From Bufo bufo (Eukaryota > Chordata > Amphibia > Anura > Bufonidae), in the NCBI RefSeq assembly GCF_905171765.1, contig NC_053391.1, forward strand, positions 149,611,917 through 149,675,916: a stretch of 64,000 nt of DNA, read 5' to 3'. The position numbers and the translations under genes are program-made. Numbering within the stretch: the first letter of the stretch is position 1; each line of letters opens with the position of its first letter. The notes beneath the pieces are model-generated. The model saw nothing but the letters and a program-made list of their open reading frames with translations. It was not told the origin of the DNA and did not search any database. Positions 22,291-34,380 of this stretch are shown piece after piece.

Positions 22291-23720
22291 ACAGAAGACA
22301 GCCCGTGGCTGGGTTTTCTAGGAGAAGAGGTACCTGCCCCTCTGTCTGATGCAAGAGAGGTGGCTGCCACAGTAAAAATTGCTGAATGCCTCTCCTCTAA
22401 ACAGGCTCAGGAGGCCAGGGAGTTCGCTAGTCAGAATACAGATGTGTTCTCGGACCTCCCTGGATGCACTTCCATAATCCAGCATCACATTGTCACTGAG
22501 CCTCAGGCAAAAGTCCGATTAAATCCATACTGGGTACCCGAGAATCAGCGACAAGCCATATCGGAGGAGGTGCAGCTAATGTTGCAGCTAGACGTCATTG
22601 AGGAGCCAAAAAGTGCGTGGGCCAGTCCTATAGTATGTCCGGGTGGATGAGCTCATCGAGAGGTTAGGAGAAGCCCAGTATTTTTATGTTTTGGACCTCA
22701 CGAAAGGGTACTGGCAGGTGCTTTTAATGGAGGCTGCCAAAGAGAAAACTGCCTTCATCATGCCTGAGGGGCTGTATCAATAAACGGTCTTAACCTTTGG
22801 TCTGCATGGCACCCCTGCCATTTTTCAGCGACGAATGGACATTGTGCTTCGTGCACATCATCAGTACGCCTCGGCTTACCCGGACGATATTGTCATCCAC
22901 AGTACTGACTGGGAAAGTCACCTACCCCAAGTGCAGGCTGTAGTGGACTCCCTTTGGAAAGCTGGCCTAACCGCTAACCCCAAAAATGTGCAATAGGGTT
23001 AGAAGAGACTAAGTACCTGGGGTATGTCATTGGGCGCAGAGTCATCAAACCCCAAGTGAACAAAATAGAGGCGATACGGAATTGGCCCCGACCTGTCACC
23101 ACTAGGCAAATAAAGTAATTCCTGGGAATGGTGGGCTATTACATGAGGCTTGTTCCCCACTTTGCTACTCTAGCCGTGCCCTTGACTGGGCTCTTGAAGG
23201 GATGAAAATCAGTGATGGTTCGCTGGGATGATCGGGCGGAAGAGGCTTTTGCCGCTTTGAAGTGGACCCTGTGTGGGTCACTGGTTTTGGTGACGTCCGA
23301 CTTTAAGAGGGAGCTCGTGGTACAAACTGATGCCTCCGAAGTAGGCCTCGGTGCAGTACTGTCTCAGGAAGTCAACGGGGAGGAGCATACCATTGTCTTC
23401 CTAAGCCCCAAGCTCACCCATGCCGATACCAGGTAAAGTATAGTGGAGAGAGAGTGCCTGGTTATCAAGTGGGCACTCGAGTCTCTCTGCTACAATTTGT
23501 TTGGGAGAAAGTTCCACCTGGTGACTGACCAATCCCCTTTCAAGTGGATGAGCCAGGCCAAAGAGAGAAATGCCTGAGTCACCAGGTGGTTACTGTCCTT
23601 ACAGAACATTAAGTTCTCCGTAGAACACAGGGCAGGCCGCTTGCAGGGAAACACGGATGCCCTGTCCCGAGTGCACTGTCTGGCGTGTATTCACCCCCTC
23701 AGGGTTGAACAAAGGGGGGA
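22291..23720 (+). pseudogene. Reverse transcriptase and RNase H
   Basis: The entry region 'QHHIVTEPQAKVRLNPYWVP' precedes 'AWASPIV'. A frame break at about 22640 is followed by the RT core: 'YFYVLDLTKGYWQVLL' with the first Asp, 'HGTPAIFQRRMD', and the active-site box as Y-P-D-D (near 22885), where Gypsy elements normally have YLDD or YIDD. Stops occur near 22782, 22996, 23117 and 23203. RNase H (23212-23700) has 'VVQTDASEVGLGAVLSQ', 'HLVTDQSPFKWM' and 'LQGNTDALSRV'. No chromodomain is seen after it. Confidence 0.85.
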
Positions 23721-23722
23721 GG
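23708..23722 (+). promoter_or_regulatory. Polypurine tract
   Basis: 'aacaaaggggggagg' directly upstream of the 3' LTR is the expected plus-strand primer. Confidence 0.8.
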
Positions 23723-23724
23723 TA

Positions 23725-24262
23725 TGTATGAAGGTACAAGGAATCATTGTAGATGATACGTATGTGTCACCGTGTCACCGAGGTTACTGTCCTCGGTGGA
23801 GTAAGAGACAGTTTTCTGTGTCAGCAGCAGTTGCTGTTTGATACCTTGCTAGCTAGTATGGCTGTAAATTAGCTGATCCGGGACAGCTATTACTGGGAGT
23901 AGTCAAAGTGCTGGGTGGGTAACTACTCCCCACGGTCCAGGCCGGGTTTTGGCAGCACCTGGCTGTCCTTAAATAGGCAGCTGGGCTCAGCAGAGATGTC
24001 TCTGTTTTTGTGATCTGAGGCTTTGTGCCGTGCTGGAGGGCTGAGAGCCGCAAGCTGGGGAAACAGGCTCCCTAAAACCTGCTGTGGACTACTAGTGGTA
24101 TAACTAACAGCAAGGTGACTTGTGTTATATGAATTTTCAAGTGTGTGTAAATTAACACCAAGAATGCAAAGTTACGTGCTGTTTTGTGCAATTGCCTCAA
24201 GAACTTGTATTTTGCCTCTGTACTGCGCCCGCTTACCCTATCTACCAGAGCGAAACCCCACA
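23725..24262 (+). repeat. 3' LTR
   Basis: Starts TGTATGAAGGTACAAGGAAT and ends 'gcgaaaccccaca'. Relative to the 5' LTR it has extra sequence near 23815-23880 (present in part in the LTR at 14150-14739) and lacks a piece near the AATAAA region. Confidence 0.9.
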
Positions 24263-24266
24263 CCCA

Positions 24267-24879
24267 TTAAATGGTTTCTGTCATGAAAAATAATGTTATG
24301 TAGCTGACTGACATTAGCGATGTGCTAATGTCAGCAGTACATAACAGTATGCTTTATAGCTCCCTGCCTGCCGCCGTTCTCTTAAAATAAAGACTTTAAA
24401 ACTATGCTAATGAGCCTCTAGGTGCTATTAGGGCATTTCTTTAGCACCTAGAGGCTCAGTCTATGCACCCTTTGGCACGCCCAGGTCCAGTTGATTGACT
24501 TTTGAGTTTTCCTCAGTGTCCCGTAAATCCCGTGCCGTCCCTTTTAGTAATCGGCGCAGGCCCAGTGAGTGAAGGACGCGCTTCCTGCGCCGAATACTAA
24601 ACGGGACAGCGCAGGCGCGGGATTTACGGGACACTGAGGAGAACTCGAATGTCAATCAACTGGACCTGGGCGTGCCAAAGGGTGCGTAGACCGAGCCACT
24701 AGGTGCTGAATCAACACCCTAATAGCACCTAGAGGCTCATTAGCATATTTTAAAAGTCTTTATTTTAAGAGAACGGCGGCAGGCAGTTATAAAGCATACT
24801 GTTATGTATTGCTGATATTAGCACATCAATAATGTCAGTCAGCTACATAACGTTATTTCTCATGACAGAAACCCTTTAA
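24267..24879. mobile_element. Palindromic TTAA MITE
   Basis: TTAA at 24267-24270 and 24876-24879. The two arms (about 290 bp each) are near-complete inverted copies: the left arm has 'tggtttctgtcatga', 'tgctaatgagcctctaggtg' and 'cccaggtccagttgattga'; the right arm has their complements. Non-coding. The right TTAA is also the left TTAA of the next element. Confidence 0.85.
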
Positions 24880-24899
24880 CCCCTTAAGGACCGGGCTCA

Positions 24900-26620
24900 T
24901 TTTCACCTTAAGGACCAGGCCATTTTTTGTGAATAACTTTAAAGCACTTTTACTTATCCAGGTTATTCTGAGATTGTTTTTTCGTCACATATTGTACTTC
25001 ATGTCATTGGTAAAATGGAGTAACAAAAATACAATACCAAATTTACCAAACATTTTAAATTTCTCTACTTCTATAATACATAGTAATAACTCCAAAAATA
25101 GTTATTACTTTATATTCCTCATATGTCTACTTCATGTTTATATTCCTCATATGTCTATTTCATGTTTGGATCATTTGGATCATTTTGGGAATGCCATTTT
25201 ATTTTTTTGGGATGTTTAGAAGCAAATCTTGAAATTTTTCAGAAATAAAAAAAAAAAACATTTTTTAAGGACCAGTTCAGGTCTGAAGTCACTTTGTGAG
25301 GCTTACATAATAGAAACTACCCCAAAATGACCCCATTCTAGAAACTACACCCCTCAAGGTATTCAAAACTGATTTTACAAACGTTGTTAACCCTTTAGGT
25401 GTTCCACAAGAGTTAATGGCAAATGGAGATAAAATTTCAGAATTTAGATTTTTGGGCAAATTTTCCATTTTAATCCATTTTTTCCAGTAACATATCAAGG
25501 GTTAACAGCCAAACAAAACTCAATATTTATTGCCCTGATTCTGTAGTTTGCAGAAACACCCCATATGTGGTCGTAAACTACTGTACTGACACATGGTAGG
25601 GTGTAGAGGGAAAGGAGCGCCGTGTGGTTTTTGGAAGGCAGATTTTGCTGGACTGGTTTATTTACACCATGTCCCATTTGAAGCCCCCCTGATGAACCCC
25701 TACAGTAGAAACTCCATAAAAGTGACCCAATCTAAGAAACTGCACCCCTCAAGGTATTCCAAACTGATTTTAAAAACTTTGTTAACCCTATAGGTGTTCC
25801 ACAAGAGTTATTGACAAATGGAGATGAAATTTCAGAATTACAATTTTTGGGCAAATTTTCCATTTTTATTTATTTTTTCCAGTAACAAAACAAGTGTTAA
25901 CAGCCAAACAAAACTCAATATTTATTGCCCTGATTCTGTAGTTTATATAAACACCACATATGTGGTTGTAAACTACTGTACGGGCACACGGCAGGGCGCA
26001 GAAGGAAAGTAACACCATATGGTTTCTGGAAGGCAGATTTTGCTGGATTGGTTTTTAGACACCATGTCCCCTTTGAAGCCCCCTGATGCACCCCTAGAGT
26101 AGAAACTCCAAAGAAGTGACCCAATTTTGGAAACTACAGGATAGGGTGGCAGTTTTTTTGGTACTATTTTAAGGTACATATGCTTTATGGTTGCTCTATA
26201 TTACACTTTTTGTTAGGCAAAGTAACAAAAAATAGAAATTCAGAATCTTCATCTCCATTTGCCATTAACTCTTGTGAAACACACTTAAAGGGTTAACAAA
26301 GTTAGTAAAAATCAGTTTTGAATACCTTGAGGGGTGCAGTTTCTTAAATGGGGTCACTTTATGGAGTTTCTACTCTAGGGGAGCATCAGGGGGGCTTCAA
26401 ATGGGACATGGTGTCAAAAAACCAGTGCAGCAAAAACTGCCATCCAAAAACCATATGGCGTTCCTTTCCTTCTGCGCCCTGCCGTGTGGCCATACAGCAG
26501 TTTGCGGCCACATATGGGGCATTTATGTAAACTACAGAATCTAGGCAATAAACATTGAGTTTTATTTGGCTGTTAACCTATGCTTTGTTATGGGAAAAAA
26601 ATTATTAAAATGGAAAATTT
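24900..26620. repeat. Direct and inverted units at the left of the TTAA element
   Basis: Unit 1 (about 25260-25710) and unit 2 (about 25710-26180) are direct copies ('cacccctcaaggtattc', 'ggtgttccacaagagtta', 'caaacaaaactcaatattta'). A third copy at 26240-26600 is inverted relative to them, with the turning point near 26215. Short open frames on both strands arise from this and are not genes. Confidence 0.75.
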
Positions 26621-26629
26621 GACAAAAAT

Positions 26630-28560
26630 AACTGTTTTGGTACCGTTTTTATTTTTTATTATTTATAACGTTCATCTGACAGGTTAGATCATGTGCTATT
26701 TTTATAGAGCAGGTTCTTTCGGACGCGGCGATACCTAATATGTATACCTTTTTTTTATTTATTTAGGTTTTACACAATAATATAATTTTTGAAACAAAAA
26801 AATCATGTTTTAGTGTCTCCATAGTCTGAGAGCCATAGTTTTTTCAGTTTTTAGGCAATTGTCTCAGGTTGGGTATCATTTTTGTGTGATGAGATGACGG
26901 TAAGATTGGCACTATTTTTTGGTGCATATGACTTTTTGATCACTTGCTATTACACTATTTGTGATTTAAGGTAACAAAAAATTGCTTTTTTGACAGCGTT
27001 TTATTAAATTTCTTTCACAGTGTTCACCTGAAGGGTTAAGTCAAGGGATATTTTTATAGAGCAGGTTCTTACGAACGTGGCTATACCTAATAGGTATACT
27101 TTTTTTTATTCATTTAGGTTTTACACAATAATACAATTTTTTAAACAAAAAAAAAACATGTTTTAGTGTCTCCATAGTCTGAGAGCCATATATTTTTTTT
27201 TTTTGGGCGATTGTCTTATGTAGGTTATCATTTTTTGTGGGATGAGGTGAAGGTTAGATTGGCACCATTGTGGGGGGCATACACCTTTTTGATCGCTTAG
27301 TGTTGCACTTTTAGTGACGTAAGGTGACAAAACAAATGTTTTTTTAGCACAGTTTTTATTTAATTATTTTTGACAGTGTTCACCTGAGAGGTTATGTCAT
27401 ATGATATTTTTATAGAGCCGGTCGTTATGGACATTGCGATACCTAATATGTATACTTTTTTATATTTTTTATATTTTTTTAAGTTTTACACAATAATATC
27501 TTTTTTGACAGTCATAGTTTTTTCAGTTTTTTGGCGATTGTCTTAGGTAGGGTATAATTTTTTGGGATGAGATGACAGTTAGATTGGCACTATTTTGGGG
27601 GGCATATGACTTTTTGATCGCTTTCTATTACACTTTTTGTGATGTAAGGTGACAAAAAATGGCTTTTTTGGCACCGTTTTTTTTTTTTTTTTTTACGGTG
27701 TTCACCTCAGGGTTTAGGTCATGTGTTTTTTTTATAGAGCAGGTTCTTATGGACGCGGCGATACCTAATATGTCTACTTTTTAATTCTTTTTACGTTTAA
27801 CATAAAAAAGCATTTTTGAAACAAAAAAATCATGTTTTAGTCTGAGAGCCATTGTTTCTTTATTTTTTGGGCTATTGTCTCATGTAGGGGCTCATTTTTT
27901 GCGTGATGAGGTGACAGTTTGATTGGTACTATTTTGGCGTACATACGACTTTTTTTTTTTTTTGGGCGATTGTCTTATGTAGGTTATCATTTTTTGTGGG
28001 ATGAGGTGAATGTTAGATTGGCACCATTGTGGGGGGCATACACCTTTTTGATCGCTTAGTGTTGCACTTTTAGTGACGTAAGGTGACAAAACAAATGTTT
28101 TTTTAGCACAGTTTTTATTTAATTTTTTTGACAGTGTTCACCTGAGAGGTTATGTCATATGATATTTTTATAGAGCCGGTCGTTACGGACATGGCGATAC
28201 CTAATATGTATACTTTTTTATATTCTTTTAAGTTTTACACAATAATATCTTTTTTGAAACAAAAAAAAAACATGTTTTAGTGTCTCCATAGTCTGACAGT
28301 CATAATTTTTTCAGTTTTTTGGCGATTGTCTTAGGTAGGGTATAATTTTTTGGGATGAGATGACGGTTAGATTGGCACTATTTTGGGGGGCATACGACTT
28401 TTTGATCGCTTTCTATTACACTTTTTGTGATGTAAGGTGACAAAAAATGGCTTTTTTGGCACCGTTTTTTTTTTTTTTTTTACGGTGTTCACCTCAGGGT
28501 TTAGGTCATGTGTTTTTTTTATAGAGCAGGTTCTTATGGACGCGGCCATACCTAATATGT
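26630..28560. repeat. Tandem units of about 355 bp with a 760-bp higher-order duplication
   Basis: Each unit has 'tttttatagagcaggtt', 'cgatacctaatatgtatac', 'catgttttagtgtctccata' and 'cgattgtctta'. Two adjacent units (about 27190-27770 onward and 27950-28560) are nearly identical over some 600 bp, offset by about 760 bp. They are more alike than neighbouring units, which indicates a recent duplication of a multi-unit segment. Confidence 0.75.
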
Positions 28561-28581
28561 CTACTTTTATTTCGTTTTTTA

Positions 28582-28919
28582 TTTTTATTTATATTTTTAT
28601 TATAAGTTTCAAGGTATAACAATAGGTAACAGTGAAACCAAGGTTTCGGCTCGCAGGCCGCATTAGTGAGTTATTACAGGATAGGTAAATTATAACAGTG
28701 TTGCGCCATTCATATTTTGATACACAAGTCAGTCACTATCAATCTTTAGAGAAGCATAAGGTGAGTAAAGTACATGCAGTGAATGATAGGCAGGATAAGC
28801 TGTCATCAGGGTAATTAAGTCTCCGGCATGAAGTAAGTAAAGAAAAGAAGTCTTTCGTTCGGGTGGCCTAGTATGTAGGATGGTGTATCTAAGTGGTAAC
28901 ATTTTTATGTTCCATTCTA
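28582..28919 (-). other. LINE 3' UTR and AT-rich tail
   Basis: Follows the ORF2 stop. It ends in an AT-rich 'tatttttatttatattttt' run in place of a clean poly(A). Confidence 0.6.
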
Positions 28920-31900
28920 TTAAATCTTCGAAGAACCACATTTTGAACTGGGGGATCTATACTTAGACCACAGTGACCATTTTTTGAGGAAAGATACATA
29001 TGTACGTGTTTCCCAGGAGGAAAGCTCCTCAAACCTATGAATCTGGTCAACTTTTTGGATCCATTGTTCTAGTGATGGGACTGTGGATTGAAGCCAGTGT
29101 TTCGGGAGCTGTAATCGGGCTGCAAGCAGCATCTGCATGAATACAAATGGAGGTTTTGCATCTCCCCTGTCATGGGAAAGGGATAAGAGGGCAACTTGAG
29201 GAGAGGGATGGATTGAAGTGCCACAAACTTTATTTGCAATTGAGAAGATCTCGTCCCACCATTTTAGGATAAGGGGGCAGGTCCACCAAATGTGAAGAAA
29301 GGTTCCTTTCTCTCCAAGGCACCTCCAGCAGACGTCAGAAGCAGATATGGCATATCTGGATGATTTATCTGGTGTGTTGTACCATCTGGTAAGGATTTTA
29401 TATCCATTTTCCTGGATTCTGACACAGCGGGAGGTCCTGTGGGGAGAATCTAGCAGTTTAGGTAATGATTCGTAGGGTATTGTAATGTTCAGGTCCTGTT
29501 CCCATTGAGACACAAAGGATGGTTTAGCTAACATAGGTGGTAACCGCAGTTTACTGTAGACCTGTGAGACAAGTTTTCTGGGTGTTGAGCGTAAAGAAAT
29601 CTGGGATTCCAGCCAGACTTGTGGCCGAAGAAGGTCCCCAAATTTAACATGTTGTTTCAAGTAAGCTCTAATATAGGCAACTGAAAGGAAGTCTCGCGGA
29701 TGGGGATTAAGCAAGGCGTTTGTATCTTTTAAGTCCATCCACTCTCCAGTTGGGAGGGCTAAAGAGGTTATAGAAGTAGTGGAGGATAACAGTCCTATTG
29801 AGGTAGCGCTTCTTAGGGTGGAAGGGGCTGTGTTTAGGACATCAATTACAGATAGAGTGGTAGAAGGAAACGGGATATGGCAATGTGTAGAGGAGGTCCA
29901 CTTCCATGCCTCAAGCGTAGCTTTGAGAATTGGGTAGTGGGACATAGAACCCAGACAGACCAACTTATGACCTAGGAGAAGTGCTCTGGCTGGCATTTTT
30001 AATATGTCTCGCTCTATCTGTACCGCTACGGAAGGAGGGGAGAGGCGTAACCATGCAATTGCACGTGAGAGGAGGATGGCTTTCCCGTATAGCTCAGGGT
30101 TTGGTAGGCCTATTCCCCCAGCATGCCTAGGCTTGGTGAGGAGAGCAGATGATAATCTCGCTTTCCTTCCATTCCAGATGAAGGATCTGAATTTTTGCAT
30201 AAGTGTGACATAATAGTGTTTGGGGACCGAGATAGGAAGGACTTGCTGCATATAAGTAAGTCGGGGGAGTATTAGGGAGGAGAGAAGGTTTTTGCGACCA
30301 AACCAGGACAATGTAGGATTGGAGCGGGCCAGATTATCTATTGCTTCAAAAAGAGATTTTTTTAAGGGAATGTAGTTGAGAGAAAAAAGCTCAGTTATTT
30401 CAGAACTGATCTTAACCCCTAAATATGTAATGTTGGGAGAGGTCCAATTAAATGGGGAGTCCATCATCAATTGATGTCTAGTTGTCCGTGATATGCCTGA
30501 GCAAAGGACTAATTATTTGCTGGCATTAATTTTGAAGTCTGACAAAATGCAATATGTATTCAGATGAGTCTGAATTCGAGGCATGGAGACCTTCGGATTG
30601 ACTGTCATCATCAGAACGTCATCTGCGAAGGCAGCTAATTTCTGTTCCCTACCTCCCAAACATAGACCCACTATCTCCTGGTCCAATCTAATAGTTGCCA
30701 GTAATGGCTCGAGAGCCAAGATAAATAAGAGGGGGGATAAGGGACAACCCTGACGTGTCCCGTTTCTAATGGAAAATGGGGAGGATATGGTGCCATTGAC
30801 TAGAACTGAGGCAGATGCATGTTTGTACATCGAAAATGTCGCTTGAATAAAGGAGACAGGTAAGCCAAAATTCGATAGGACATATTTTAAGTATGACCAG
30901 TTAACCCTGTCGAATGCTTTTTCCGCATCTGTGCTAAGTAAAAGCAAGGGGGAGGAAATCCGTTTAGCATGGCAGAGGGTATTAATCACCCTGGTGGTAT
31001 TGTCTTTGCCTTCCCTATTGCGGACAAAGCCGACCTGATCCCCATGGATTAATTGAGGGAGGAGGATAGCTAATCTGTTGGCCAACATCTTGGCCAGGAG
31101 TTTGAGGTCTATGTTTAGGAGGGAGATGGGTCTATAGTTGGAACATAACTTAGCATCTTTCCCTTCTTTAGGAATGAGAGTGATGTTGGCCGCAGTCATA
31201 TCTCTTGAGAGAGGAATTCCTTGTAAAGTTTGGTTACAGACTTCTAAAAGATGGGGGAATAGGAGTTTGTGGAAAGTTTTGTAGTAGGCTAGTGGAAGGC
31301 CGTCGGGGCCTGGACTCTTTCCTGATGGCATTTGGTTCATTGCTTTTTGAGCTCTTTTAGGGAAAAAGGGGCTTCTAGGGCTAACTTCTGTGTTGGGGAT
31401 ATGGTAGGGAGTTTGGCGGCTTCTATAAAGGATGATATGGCAGAGGCACGAGTTTCCAAGTCTACAGTTGAGGGAAGGTTATAAAGATCGTTGTAGTAGG
31501 AGCGAAAGTGGGCGGCAATCTGGGTAGTGGAGAAGATGGGAGTCCCTTCCTGTGAAGATAGCTGATGTACGTAATTTGCGGATCTCCTCCCTTTAATTCT
31601 GTTCATAACAAACGTGGTAGCCTTATCTCCGTGGCCGAAAAATTTATGTTGGGAGCTCATGTAATATTTAGCTGCTCTGGAGGTTAGAAGGGATCTGAGT
31701 TTGGCTCTATATCCCGAGAGCTCCTGAAATTGAGGGTCAGAGGGCTTCATTTTGTGCTGAGATTCGAGTCTCTGGATATTTTTTTAAATTTCATCAATTT
31801 CTCTCTCTCTGACTTTTTTTTGATGTGTGCCTATACTAATGAAATGACCCCTGATTACTGGCTTGTGGGCGTCCCAGAGAGTATTTGTCAGGAGCTCCGG

Positions 31901-32729
31901 GCTTTTGTTTAGGGAAAAGTATTCTATGATGTGTTTGGAAATCGCTTCAATTGAATCCTGATATCCTAAGAGGGACTCATTCAGGCGCCAGTTGAAGCAC
32001 GATGGAGTTTTGTGAGGAGCTAGAACTGTTATAAAGATGGGGGAATGGTCTGATAAGTGTATAGAACCTATAGATGACTTTTGGCATAAATGTATATGTT
32101 CTTTGGAAATAAACAAGTAGTCTATTCTGTGATAAGTGCCATGCAAAGAGGAATAAAACGTGAAATCTGAAGTGTTTGGGTGATGAGATCGCCACACATC
32201 TATTAAATGCAAATCCCATATTGAATTCCTTATTGCTTTTAAGGATTTATTAGAGTGGGATGATTTGTGAGAGGAGATATCTAACTGTGGCAGGAGAGCC
32301 ACATTTAGGTCGCCCCCTGTAATTACTATGCCCTCCTTAAAGGATTCTATGATAGGGAAAATGTCTGAGAACCAGCGGGATTGGCCAGAGTTAGGAGCAT
32401 ATAAGTTGATAAAGGTATAGATCTGAGGTATAGATCTGAAGTAAAATGTATCTTCCATCTGGATCCAATATTTGGCTAGCAAATTTGAAGGGGATTTTCC
32501 TCTGCATTCCAATACTGACCCCACTAGAAGCTGATGAACTGCCTCCACAGTGGTACCAGTTGGAATAATGAGAAAATCGCATGTCAGGGTAATGGTTGAA
32601 GCGATAGTGTGTCTCTTGTAAGAAAATCACTCCAACCCCGGCTTTTCTTAGAATGGCAAAGATTTGGCTCCTTTTAGATGGGGAGTGAAAACCTTTGACA
32701 TTGTAAGAAGTTACCTCTCGGTCAGCCAT
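28920..32729 (-). pseudogene. LINE ORF2: endonuclease and reverse transcriptase
   Basis: Start at 32729 (MADREVTSYNVKGFHSPSKR). Apurinic-type endonuclease: 'VIFLQETHY' (metal-binding Glu), 'ITGGDLNVAL', 'TYHRIDYLFIS' and 'LSDHSPIF', spread over two frames with a shift near 32450. The linker is at 31750-31337. RT (31340-30513): 'PSGKSPGPDGLPLAYYK', 'LIPKEGKDAKLCSNYRPISL', 'DAEKAFDRVNW', 'NGTRQGCPLSPLLFIL' and the active site AFADDVLM. The thumb and C-terminal region with a Cys/His-containing end ('DVCWRCLGEKGTFLHIWWTC') follow at 30470-28920. In life ORF2p nicks DNA and primes cDNA synthesis. Three or four frame breaks make this copy dead. Confidence 0.9.
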
Positions 32730-33189
32730 TAAGTAAGGTGTGTGTGCGGGTACCTTGTAGCCGATGTGGCCTTCCCCAAGAGAGTATGGCAGATTTGTGG
32801 GAATCTGTTGTTCCGTGTATCTTAGAGATTGCAGGCGAGAGGAGTTCACTCCATGCCGATGGTGAGGACCAATACCTTGGTTGGAGAATAAGGATAGAAA
32901 TAGGAAAGGGAAACAGAACATAACGGGTTAAACAAACAGAACATGAAAAAACAGACATAGTGAAGTATGTCATATTAAGGAGGGGTTTTAGTGGTCTATA
33001 GACCGGTTAGGAGACCGTATAACGCCCAGGTAAGGGCCGTTTTTGGTAAGAAAGGGAAGAAAACCTTTAAAGAGAAAGGCCACATTAAATCACTATAATG
33101 GTGTAGCCATAGCTTTAAGTAAGACAGATTTGAGGTTTCTAGGTACCCTCGTATTCTAAAGAAATCTGGTGATGAATACATAAGTCCAT

Positions 33190-34275
33190 CTAGTTTTCTT
33201 GAGAAAGACTTCTTGGGGCAAGGTGCTGGCCTCTTTTCTTGGATCGGGAGGACTTCGGTGTGCGGAGGACTTCAAAAGGGACCACGTTGGGAATATCAGG
33301 CAGGATGCTTAGGTCTTGAAAGAGTTCCAAGTTTTCAATTGGCATAGGAGGCACATTCAATAACTCATATGCTGCCGTGAGGTCTGTGAAAGATGATATA
33401 TTAACCCTCTTGCCTGCATATGTAAAGGTTAGCCCAAAAGGATAGGACCAACGATACAAAACTTTGTTGGATCGGAGCCAGTCCGTCAGAGGTTTGAGGG
33501 ATCTCCTTTTCTTCAGAGTTGATGGGGCTAAATCCTGGAATATCTCGACTCTGGAATCTTCATAAACCAGGTCAGGGTGATTACGCGCAGAATCCAGGAT
33601 GGCAGCTTTCACTTGGAAGTTAAGAAATTTGCATATGATGTCCCTGGGTGGTTCGGTAGGTTTTGGTTTGGGCCTCAGGGCTCTATGTGCCTGTTATATG
33701 ATGAATTCTTGCGGATGGTCAGGGCCCAGTAGTGATCCGCAGATATCTATGATGGCAGCCGACACTTCCCCAGGGGAGACCGATTCAGGTACGCCTCTGA
33801 ACCTCAGATTGTTTCGGCGCCCCCTATTTTCCTGGTCTTCTAGTGAATTGTGGAGGTCATTAAGATATGAGGCGCAGCGTCGGAAGGAATCTGACACTGA
33901 GGCCTGGTGGTTCCGTATTGCTGCTTGATGTGTTTCTAAGGACTCCACACGATCCCCTATATGTCTCACCTCATGTCTGCATGCAGATAGCTCAGCAAGG
34001 ATCGGCTCCATTACTCTGTTTAGAGCTCGGTCGAGGTATTTTCTTGTGATAAGCAGCTCAGTGGTGGGTTGGGTGCCTTCTGAATCGCTTTCCCCTTCCG
34101 ACAGTGTTGAAGTGCGCTTCGGGGCTTTAGGCTGTGGTGTCGGCGCCATCTTGGGTTCTCTGGCAGCAACCGTAGCGGCGGCTTTCTTGAGAAATTTCTC
34201 CATATCACCGCCCGAGATTTGGCTCTTAGAGGGAGCAGGTGGATCACTGTGCCTAGCGTTCCCAATCTTGACCAT
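33190..34275 (-). pseudogene. LINE ORF1, RNA-binding protein
   Basis: Starts MVKIGNARHSDPPAPSKSQ at 34275. A basic, Ala/Pro-rich head, then a coiled-coil-like stretch ('VMEPILAELSACRHEVRHIG'), then the hallmark 'LEDQENRGRRNNLRFRGVPE' of the L1 ORF1p RRM (Transposase_22 family). A stop or frame change near 33700 splits it; 33612-33190 continues with the C-terminal domain ('RVEIFQDLAPSTLKKRRSLK', 'YPFGLTFTYAGKRVNI'). Family members form trimers that coat LINE RNA. About 470 bp separate it from ORF2. Confidence 0.85.
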
Positions 34276-34380
34276 TTTTGCTAATTAAAGCTAATTTTGC
34301 TGGCGTTAGGGACGAGTCTCCTCACAGAGCAGAGAGCTATGCGACCATCTTCATCCGGCGCTAGCTCCGCCCCCCCTTTT

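Larger units (their letters stand above)
18959..24262 (+). mobile_element. Full-length Gmr1-like Ty3/Gypsy LTR retrotransposon
   Basis: About 5.3 kb with LTRs at both ends, a primer-site-like sequence, gag, protease, integrase, reverse transcriptase, RNase H and a polypurine tract. The pol order is protease, integrase, reverse transcriptase/RNase H, which is not the usual Gypsy order (integrase last) but is known from the Gmr1 group of deuterostome Gypsy elements. The LTRs differ by indels and substitutions (510 versus 538 bp), and the coding part has many stops, so it is an old copy. No clear target duplication: flanks are ...acccc and cccat... Confidence 0.9.
28582..34376 (-). mobile_element. 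L1/Tx1-type LINE (first copy), nearly full length
   Basis: Minus-strand LINE with 5' end 'ggcgctagctccgcccccc' at 34376, ORF1, ORF2 and an AT-rich 3' end near 28582. It is flanked by similar 16-17-bp direct repeats (TTTTATTTCGTTTTTTA at 28565 and TTTTTATTTCTTTTTAC at 34377), the target duplication in the TTAA element. T-rich target sites fit L1-type endonuclease cleavage. Both ORFs carry frameshifts. Confidence 0.85.

Noticed and set aside
28920..34376. Host gene with nuclease or polymerase motifs
   Set aside because: Motif order and target duplications identify an L1-type LINE.
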